This document shows, piece by piece, positions 14,030 through 18,815 of a stretch of 18,815 nucleotides of DNA. The notes under the pieces were generated by a model. The model had not been told where the DNA came from, ran no database searches, and was given only the letters and a program-made list of their open reading frames with translations. The stretch is from positions 1 to 18,815 of the forward strand of contig SKLX01000215.1 in assembly GCA_007121375.1 (NCBI GenBank). Direction: 5' to 3'. The position numbers and the translations under genes are program-made. The DNA is from Bacillota bacterium. GTDB lineage: Bacteria > Bacillota > Dethiobacteria > SKNC01. Within the stretch, counting starts at the first letter, position 1. Every line of letters begins with the position of its first letter.

Positions 14030-14383
14030 TTACCCCTTGGGTTTAAATATTAGCGCCGCCATAAAGGAAAATATAAGGGCGGCAGAAATACCGGCGCTGG
14101 TAACCTCAAAAATCCCCGTCAGAATCCCAATCAACCCTGTCCTTTCCGATTCCGTTATGGCCCCCTGAACCAAGGCATTCCCGAAGCTGCTTATGGGAAC
14201 GGAGGCCCCTGCCCCGGCAAACTTTATTAAAGGTTCGTAAAGGCCCAGGCCTCCCAAAACAGCTCCCGCCACCACCAGGGACACGGTGGTATGGGCCGGG
14301 GTCAACCGGAGAAGGTCCATCAACAGCTGCCCGATCAAGCAAATCCCTCCACCCACTAAAAAGGCCAGTATGAATTTTTCCAT
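14030..14383 (-). CDS. spoVAE: Stage V sporulation protein AE (SpoVAE/SpoVAEb)
   Basis: A 117-residue hydrophobic protein with three to four membrane helices. It shows the family pattern FLVGGGICLIGQLLMDLLRLTPAHTTV at the N-terminus and GLYEPLIKFAGAGASVPISSFGNALVQGA in the middle. SpoVAE is a membrane part of the SpoVA channel that takes dipicolinic acid into the forespore and releases it in germination. It matches the short SpoVAEb form, not the soluble SpoVAEa. The ATG follows AAGGAG with a longish spacer of 11 bp. It lies 71 bp after the spoVAD stop, the largest gap in this operon, with no terminator in between. Confidence 0.92.
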   Translation of the reverse strand: MEKFILAFLVGGGICLIGQLLMDLLRLTPAHTTVSLVVAGAVLGGLGLYEPLIKFAGAGASVPISSFGNALVQGAITESERTGLIGILTGIFEVTSAGISAALIFSFMAALIFKPKG

Positions 14384-14454
14384 GATTATGGTATCTCCTT
14401 ATCCATCTATTTTATCTACTTTAATAAGCTTCAACCTGCCTGATTTTTCTTATT

Positions 14455-15456
14455 TTATATTTCAATAGAAACGGCATAAGCAATACAGGGGATACTTTCC
14501 TTTTGCTGGTAGGAAAGGGGAGAAAGAAGTGCCCCTGTGGCCACGGCCAGTATTTTTTTGAGCTCTCCCCTCTTCATCCGGTTAATCAGGTGGCCAAAGG
14601 TAACCACCGCAGAACATGCGCACCCGCTGGCCCCGGCATGGACAGGCTGGGTTTTATCATAGATTAGCAGGCCGCAGTCCATAAACCTCTCCTTGGGGAA
14701 GGGAAGTTTTTTTTCCTCTATAAGGTCCTTAGCTATTTCATGACCTACCCGCCCCAGGTCTCCCGTGGCTATCAGGTCATAGGAAAAAAGGTCAACCTCC
14801 AGGTCCCGGGCATGGGCCTTAAGGGTGTCCACTGCTGCCGGGGCCATAGCCGCTCCCATGTTGAAAGGATCCGAAAGACCCATATCCACAACCCTTCCAA
14901 TGGTTGCTGAAGTAACCCGGGGGCCTTCTTCCCCGGCCCCCAAAAGGGCAGCACCTGCCCCTGTTACCGTCCACTGGGCGGTGGGAGGCTTCTGGGCCCC
15001 GTATTCAGTAGGGTACCGGAACTGCTTTTCCGCAGATCCGTTGTGGCTGGAAGTAGAAGCCAGGGCCATCCTGGCGGCCCCGCTGTCAACCAGCTGGGCG
15101 GCTAAAGCCAGGGACTCCATGGCAGTGGAGCAGGCCCCAAAGAGGCCCAGGTAGGGAATACCCAGGGTGCGGGCGGCAAAACTGCTGGAAATTATCTGGT
15201 TCATTAAATCTCCACTCAGGTGAAAATTTACATCTGCCCCTTTCTGGCCTGCCTTTTCCACTGCCTTTTCACAGGCCTCTTCCAGCATCTTCCTTTCCGC
15301 CTTCTCAAAGCTTTCCTGGCCCAACCACATATCATCATGGAGAATATCAAAATCTTCCGCCAGAGGGCCCTGGGCTTCAAAGGGCCCCCCTACCGTTCCA
15401 CAGGCCAATACTGCCGGCCGGGAATTAAATACCCAGGACTGGTGCCCCTTTAACAT
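14455..15456 (-). CDS. spoVAD: Stage V sporulation protein AD (SpoVAD)
   Basis: A 333-residue soluble SpoVA subunit with a thiolase-like (KAS) fold. In B. subtilis, SpoVAD binds dipicolinic acid and acts as the cytosolic plug/adaptor of the SpoVAC-SpoVAE channel. Family blocks are clear: MLKGHQSWVF, GPFEAQGPLAEDFD, LSGDLMNQ, LFGACSTAMES with C109, STSSHNGSAEKQFRYPTEYG and the end VATGALLSPLSYQQKESIPCIA. A longer frame begins with GTG at 15468, but ATG at 15456 matches family N-termini and directly follows the spoVAC stop (TGAcATG), which suggests translational coupling. GGTGGG serves as its ribosome-binding site. Confidence 0.95.
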   Translation of the reverse strand: MLKGHQSWVFNSRPAVLACGTVGGPFEAQGPLAEDFDILHDDMWLGQESFEKAERKMLEEACEKAVEKAGQKGADVNFHLSGDLMNQIISSSFAARTLGIPYLGLFGACSTAMESLALAAQLVDSGAARMALASTSSHNGSAEKQFRYPTEYGAQKPPTAQWTVTGAGAALLGAGEEGPRVTSATIGRVVDMGLSDPFNMGAAMAPAAVDTLKAHARDLEVDLFSYDLIATGDLGRVGHEIAKDLIEEKKLPFPKERFMDCGLLIYDKTQPVHAGASGCACSAVVTFGHLINRMKRGELKKILAVATGALLSPLSYQQKESIPCIAYAVSIEI

Positions 15457-15457
15457 G

Positions 15458-15937
15458 TCACATCCCACCCAGTTCCAGAATAATAAACCTTATAATGGCT
15501 ACTACAAAAGCTGAAAACACTCCATAGGTAATGACGGGGCCTGCTATTTTAAACATGTTGCCCCCCACCCCCAGGACAAAACCTTCACTCCGGTGCTCTA
15601 TAGCTGAAGAGGCCATGGTGTTAGCAAATCCGGTAACGGGGACGATGGTTCCCCCACCGGCATACTGGGCCAGGTGGTCATAAAGGCCCAGCCCTGTCAT
15701 GAGGACGGCTAGAATAACCAGGGAGGAGACCGTGGGGTTGCTGGCGCTAACTTCGGTAAAATTAAAATAGGTGGTATAAATAAACTGAAAAAACTGGCCC
15801 AGGACACATATCAGACCTCCTACCACAAATGCCCGGATACTGTTAAGGAGAACGGGCCGCTGGGGCTCCCTGGCCTGGGCAATAAGCTGGTATTTTTGCT
15901 GTTCGGGGCTTAAATACTTATTCTTTTTACTGGACAT
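15458..15937 (-). CDS. spoVAC: Stage V sporulation protein AC (SpoVAC)
   Basis: A 159-residue membrane protein with four predicted helices. It carries the family N-terminus YQLIAQAREPQRPVLLNSIRAF followed by VVGGLICVLGQF. The second half has GLYDHLAQYAGGGTIVPVTGFANTMASSAIEH and GFVLGVGGNMFKIAGPVI. SpoVAC of B. subtilis behaves as a mechanosensitive channel protein and forms the membrane pore for dipicolinic acid with SpoVAE. It starts with ATG after GGGAGGAAG, 13 bp after the 2Duf stop. Length and motifs are normal. Confidence 0.95.
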   Translation of the reverse strand: MSSKKNKYLSPEQQKYQLIAQAREPQRPVLLNSIRAFVVGGLICVLGQFFQFIYTTYFNFTEVSASNPTVSSLVILAVLMTGLGLYDHLAQYAGGGTIVPVTGFANTMASSAIEHRSEGFVLGVGGNMFKIAGPVITYGVFSAFVVAIIRFIILELGGM

Positions 15938-15950
15938 TTTTCTTCCTCCC

Positions 15951-16811
15951 TCAACGGAGCAGGTAAGGCTCCAGTTTTTCCATCAGTTCTTTTAACCGGG
16001 CTGCATTGTTTTCATAAATCTCCTTAGCCTCCTGGTCCCCGGTTTCCTGGAAAAAGCTTTCCATTTCCGCCTGGGCCCTTTCCAGGTTTCCATAGAGAGC
16101 TTCCTTAACCCGGGGCTGGGGAAGCTGTATGGAGTCGTCGAAAAGATCCAAATATAGCTCTCCCTGGCCATCTACCTGGCCAATGAAGACATTATCCAGG
16201 GTTACTCCCGCCTTTTCCAGCTGTTCATTAAGCCAGTTGCTGTTAAAGCCAGCTTCTGCCAGAGGGTCATTAAGGACATTACCGTCTAAGATCACCGTCT
16301 GGGGTTCCCTCCGGGGAGATACCTGACGGCCCAGGTCATAGGAAGTAAGGGGGGTCTTTTCCGACTTCAACATGACATTTATATCTCCCGTGGACTCCAT
16401 AACGGCAAACTCCACGTCCCCCAGATTAAAAACCTCCTTGCGGCGCAGTTCCCGTAAAAGCTCCTCTCCCGTCAGCCTTAAATCCTTCAGGTTTTCCTCC
16501 ATGACCTTACCCTGGACCACCAGGACCGTTTCTTTACCCTGGACCAGGTCATGTATCGCCTTGCTCCTCAAGGATAAATAATCCAGGAGGAGGGAAAGGA
16601 GAATAAAAACACCCAGGGCCGTCAGCCCGAAGAAAAAGTTTTCTATGATATTTACAGCAGTAAGGGAAGTTATTACGGCAATTACCGTGTAATTAACAAA
16701 CTGGAAGGGAGTCAGCCGGGTGGGATTTCTTTTTCCCATGATTCTCATCAAAACCAAAACCAGGAAAAACAATACCCCCGACCTTAATAAAATTTCAAAC
16801 CACAAAGGCAT
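15951..16811 (-). CDS. 2Duf-type membrane protein (DUF421/YetF with C-terminal DUF1657-like domain)
   Basis: A 286-residue protein. Residues 1-80 hold three membrane helices of the DUF421 (YetF) family, with LMRIMGKRNPTRLTPFQFVNYTV. Residues 85-230 hold the two soluble DUF421 repeats, with FNLGDVEFAVMESTGDINVM. Residues 234-283 form a DUF1657-like helical hairpin whose ETGDQEAK (256-263) matches ETQDQEAK in the small DUF1657 protein of the operon. This combination corresponds to 2Duf of the Bacillus spoVA2mob operon, reported to raise spore wet-heat resistance by tightening the inner membrane. The ATG follows GGAGGAG. It sits between the first DUF1657 gene and spoVAC, exactly as in spoVA2mob. 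Its effect in this organism is inferred. Confidence 0.85.
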   Translation of the reverse strand: MPLWFEILLRSGVLFFLVLVLMRIMGKRNPTRLTPFQFVNYTVIAVITSLTAVNIIENFFFGLTALGVFILLSLLLDYLSLRSKAIHDLVQGKETVLVVQGKVMEENLKDLRLTGEELLRELRRKEVFNLGDVEFAVMESTGDINVMLKSEKTPLTSYDLGRQVSPRREPQTVILDGNVLNDPLAEAGFNSNWLNEQLEKAGVTLDNVFIGQVDGQGELYLDLFDDSIQLPQPRVKEALYGNLERAQAEMESFFQETGDQEAKEIYENNAARLKELMEKLEPYLLR

Positions 16812-16842
16812 CCTTTACTCCTCCTTAGAATTGCTCCAGGAC

Positions 16843-17049
16843 CTAATTTCCTTCATACTGGGGTTCTTGAAGTTCCATTTCTTTTAACCTCTTTTCCAGG
16901 TCATCTATTACCTGGCCTGTAGTTTCCAGGGCCTCCTGAAATACCTTCTGGCCTTCTTCCTCCCGGGTCTGGGTAGAATAAATTCTTAAAGTACCCCGGG
17001 CATTTTTCAAACTGGAAAGGGTTTGTTTTAATTTGGAAGCCGTCGTCAC
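16843..17049 (-). CDS. DUF1657 domain protein (first gene of the spoVA operon)
   Basis: A 68-residue, charged, all-helical protein of the DUF1657 family, beginning MTTASKLKQTLSSLKNARGTL and ending QEPQYEGN, close to the QEPEYK end of the last gene in the operon. The start codon is GTG, 7 bp after AGGTGA. It is the first gene after a sigma-G-like promoter and stands 31 bp before the 2Duf gene. The molecular role is unknown; spoVA2mob operons contain the same flanking genes. It has no membrane segment or signal peptide, so a forespore cytosolic or peripheral membrane location is expected. Confidence 0.85.
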   Translation of the reverse strand: MTTASKLKQTLSSLKNARGTLRIYSTQTREEEGQKVFQEALETTGQVIDDLEKRLKEMELQEPQYEGN

Positions 17050-17083
17050 TTTTTCATCACCTGCCTGACTTATATCCCTTTTT

Positions 17084-17112
17084 TATTATCCTTTTATGGA
17101 GAAATTTTATTC
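17084..17112 (-). promoter_or_regulatory. Candidate sigma-G promoter of the spoVA-type operon
   Basis: Minus strand: GAATA (17112-17108), 17 bp, GATAATA (17090-17084). The -35 fits GHATR and the -10 fits CATNHTA except for G in the first position. The spoVA operon of B. subtilis is transcribed by sigma-G. The start would be near 17077, about 28 nt before the GTG start codon. The spacing and near-match repeat the pattern seen before the ger operon. Confidence 0.45.
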
Positions 17113-17194
17113 AAAAAATAATTAAAAAGCATTCCTGTAATGAATGATGTGTAACGGATTTAACATTTTAACAGATTAATGGTTGTGTTTCATA

Positions 17195-17203
17195 TGTTAT
17201 AAT
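17195..17203 (+). promoter_or_regulatory. Extended -10 promoter of the flavoprotein gene
   Basis: TGTTATAAT is a perfect extended -10 (TGnTATAAT), 31 bp before the ATG. No good -35 lies 17 bp upstream. Two adjoining TTTAACA copies (17159-17165 and 17167-17173) lie just upstream and could bind an activator. Confidence 0.5.
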
Positions 17204-17233
17204 TGAAGATAAAGGATGAAAAGGAGTGAAATC

Positions 17234-18577
17234 ATGGGGAAAAAAGTGGTCATTGTGGGAGGCAACGGGGCCGGCCTCAGCGCCGGGAGCCAGATAAAGC
17301 GCCTTAAGCCCGACTACCAGGTGGTGGTCCTGGAAAAGGGGAAATATGTATCCTACGGGCCCTGCGGCATACCCTATTATCTCGGGGGTATAATAAGAAA
17401 CTTCAACCGCCTTTTTAGCCTGACACCGGAAAAAATTAAAGAAAGAAACATGGACCTGCGTCTTTTCCATGAGGTGGTAGGAGTAAATCCCGAGGGTAAA
17501 AAGGTAACCGTAAAGACCGAGGAGGAAATCTGGGAAGAATCCTTTGATTACCTGGTTATCGCCTCTGGGGCCAACCCGACCCTGGCAGGCATGGAGGTGG
17601 AAGGGGCCAAAAGGATTTTCCTTTTAAGGGACCTGATAGATATGCAAGCTATATCCCGGTTAATTGAAAAGGAAAACCCCCGGAAGTGTGGTGTTCTGGG
17701 GGCAGGTTATATAGCTGTAGAGATGCTGGAAGCTTTTAAAAGCCGGGGACTGGAAACCCATTTGGTACATAGAAGAAATAGCCTGTCCAAAACTTTTGAA
17801 AAGGAAACCTCTGACCTTATCATGGATAAAATGGATAAGGAAGGAATAGTCCTTAACCTGGATACCAACGTTAAAGAACTGGTAGAGGAAAAGAATGGGG
17901 TTACCGTAAAGACGGATAAGGGGGACCTGGAATTTGACTTTATCCTCCTGGCCTTTGGGATTGAACCCAATACAGGCTTTTTAAAAGATTCCTCCCTGGA
18001 ATTGGGGGTAAAAAATTCCCTGGTGGTAAATAAAAAAATGCAGACCAATTATGACTATATTTACGCCGCCGGAGACTGCGCCCAGACTACCAACCTCATA
18101 ACCGGAAATCCCGATTACGTGGCCCTGGCCCCCAAAGCCAATAAAGAAGGTTTAACGGCGGGTCAAAACATTTGTGGACAACCTGAAGAATTCCCCGGAG
18201 TCATTGGAACAGCCATAACCCGATCCTTCGACCTGGGAGTAAGCAGGACAGGCCTTTCCCTGGAGGAAGCCCAAAAGCTTTTTCCCCAGGCCATAAAATA
18301 CACCCTTACCACTCCTACCAAATCCCACTACTTTCCCGGGGCAGGGGACCTTCACTCTATAATAATAGTTAACAAGGAAGACCAGAGGATACTGGGGGCT
18401 CAACTGGTGGGTCCCCTGGATGCAGTGAAAAGAATTGACCTTTATAGTACTATTATCACCAGCGGAATGAACCTTTCCCAGGCCTTTGACCTGGACTTTT
18501 CCTACGGTCCCCCCTTCTCCACCCTTTACGACCCGGTAACAACCGCCATGAGGGTAGGAAAAAAGATGGTTGAATAA
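17234..18577 (+). CDS. FAD-dependent NAD(P)H oxidoreductase (CoA-disulfide reductase/NADH oxidase family)
   Basis: A 447-residue flavoprotein of the pyridine nucleotide-disulfide oxidoreductase class. It has an N-terminal FAD-binding GGNGAG (9-14), and a single active-site Cys, C44, in YGPCGIPYY, typical of CoA-disulfide reductases and NADH oxidases/peroxidases. A second Rossmann motif, GVLGAGYIAVEM, binds NAD(P)H; the FAD motif YIYAAGDCA and a C-terminal dimerisation domain end in PPFSTLYDPV. There is no fused rhodanese domain. Possible substrates include CoA disulfide, polysulfide and O2; the sequence does not decide between them. The longest frame begins at 17216, but AAGGAG lies inside it, 7 bp before ATG 17234, the better start. 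It diverges from the spoVA-type operon and ends at a strong terminator. Confidence 0.88.
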   Translation: MGKKVVIVGGNGAGLSAGSQIKRLKPDYQVVVLEKGKYVSYGPCGIPYYLGGIIRNFNRLFSLTPEKIKERNMDLRLFHEVVGVNPEGKKVTVKTEEEIWEESFDYLVIASGANPTLAGMEVEGAKRIFLLRDLIDMQAISRLIEKENPRKCGVLGAGYIAVEMLEAFKSRGLETHLVHRRNSLSKTFEKETSDLIMDKMDKEGIVLNLDTNVKELVEEKNGVTVKTDKGDLEFDFILLAFGIEPNTGFLKDSSLELGVKNSLVVNKKMQTNYDYIYAAGDCAQTTNLITGNPDYVALAPKANKEGLTAGQNICGQPEEFPGVIGTAITRSFDLGVSRTGLSLEEAQKLFPQAIKYTLTTPTKSHYFPGAGDLHSIIIVNKEDQRILGAQLVGPLDAVKRIDLYSTIITSGMNLSQAFDLDFSYGPPFSTLYDPVTTAMRVGKKMVE

Positions 18578-18627
18578 AAAAAAGAAGGAGCAGGGGATAA
18601 AAAGTCCCTTACTCCTTCTTTTTTTTA
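18578..18627. terminator. Bidirectional intrinsic terminator
   Basis: GAAGGAG (18584-18590) pairs with CTCCTTC (18612-18618), extended outward by an A-run (18576-18583) and a T-run (18619-18626). An inner GGGGA/TCCC adds further pairing. Runs of T on both strands let it stop the flavoprotein transcript and the convergent TIM-barrel transcript. It overlaps the last codons of the latter. Confidence 0.85.
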
Positions 18628-18815
18628 TGCCATTTCTTTAAGATTTTCTCCCGAGAAAACAGGACATACTCCTTTTCCGGGGAAAATATTTCCAGGGTAA
18701 CAGTTCCATCATAAAATTCTTTTAACTTATTTACCAGCTCTGGCCATCTTATTATGCCTGCCTCGACAGGAAGGTGCAGGTCCCTGGTCCCGTCATTATC
18801 ATGAAGGTGTATGTG
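18609..18815 (-). CDS. Sugar phosphate isomerase/epimerase-like TIM-barrel protein (3' part)
   Basis: The last 68 codons of a minus-strand gene that continues past the right edge. It opens with HIHLHDNDGTRDLHLP, the block of the xylose isomerase-like TIM-barrel (AP endonuclease 2) family: a metal-binding HxHDN and the DxHLP strand. I-x-W-P-x-L-V and helix NKLKEFYDG follow, then TLEIFSPEKEYVLFSREKILKKW, the usual final strand and helix. Such proteins isomerise or epimerise sugars or act on related substrates with divalent metals; the specific activity is unknown. The lysine-rich C-terminus (KKKKE) is encoded by the terminator stem, and the TAA stop lies inside the hairpin. The start is not in the window. 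Confidence 0.75.
   Translation of the reverse strand, partial: HIHLHDNDGTRDLHLPVEAGIIRWPELVNKLKEFYDGTVTLEIFSPEKEYVLFSREKILKKWHKKKKE

Noticed and set aside
1..18815. CRISPR arrays, tRNA or rRNA genes, insertion sequences, phage or defence genes
   Set aside because: I saw no regularly spaced repeats, tRNA-like cloverleafs, rRNA stretches, transposase genes or terminal inverted repeats.

Overview
The window comes from an endospore-forming, low-to-medium GC Firmicute. It carries a tricistronic GerA/GerB/GerC germinant receptor and a SpoVAC-SpoVAD-SpoVAE channel operon. The ribosome-binding sites are strong AGGAGG types, TTG and GTG starts are used, and gene strings are tightly packed. The mix (UPF0210 + ACT pair, queuosine enzyme, M48 protease, CoA-disulfide-reductase-like flavoprotein) fits an anaerobic, possibly thermophilic clostridial lineage, but I cannot name the genus from sequence alone.

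Layout, left to right. (1) 1-3550, mostly minus strand: the possible 3' tail of a plus-strand gene, a nitrilase-fold amidohydrolase, a Ste24-like M48 protease, a DUF948 protein and a YtxH protein. A perfect 11-bp hairpin lies upstream of the DUF948 gene. (2) 3850-5601: a plus-strand orphan protein, converging on a minus-strand pair queC + gamma-glutamylcyclotransferase-like gene joined by a TAATG overlap and driven by a clear vegetative promoter. (3) 5636-9901, minus strand: the gerA-gerB-gerC operon plus a fourth small two-helix membrane protein gene, with a sigma-G-like promoter. (4) 9961-11749, minus strand: ACT-domain protein (UPF0237) + UPF0210/PFL protein, closed by a terminator. (5) 11785-13674, plus strand: a consensus-like sigma-A promoter, a roughly 280-nt leader with several hairpins, alternative pairings, a small Cys-containing ORF and an intrinsic terminator. 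The leader is followed by a PII-like protein gene and a CPA2 cation/proton antiporter gene. (6) 13767-17112, minus strand: DUF1657 - 2Duf (DUF421+DUF1657) - spoVAC - spoVAD - spoVAE - DUF1657, the gene order of the spoVA2mob operon linked to high spore heat resistance, again with a sigma-G-like promoter. (7) 17195-18815: a divergent CoA-disulfide-reductase-family flavoprotein, a bidirectional terminator, and the 3' end of a convergent xylose-isomerase-like TIM-barrel protein.

Functional reading: the spore genes form the main theme. The SpoVA channel moves dipicolinic acid, 2Duf and the DUF1657 proteins are associated with a tighter, more heat-resistant inner membrane, and the Ger receptor senses germinants. 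The two spore operons share a sigma-G-like promoter pattern. The least explained part is the leader-PII-antiporter unit, which looks like an RNA-controlled and PII-controlled ion transporter. Several starts were moved inward from the longest reading frame (gerA, ACT gene, spoVAD, last DUF1657 gene, flavoprotein) because the Shine-Dalgarno sequence sits inside the longer version or because of family N-termini.
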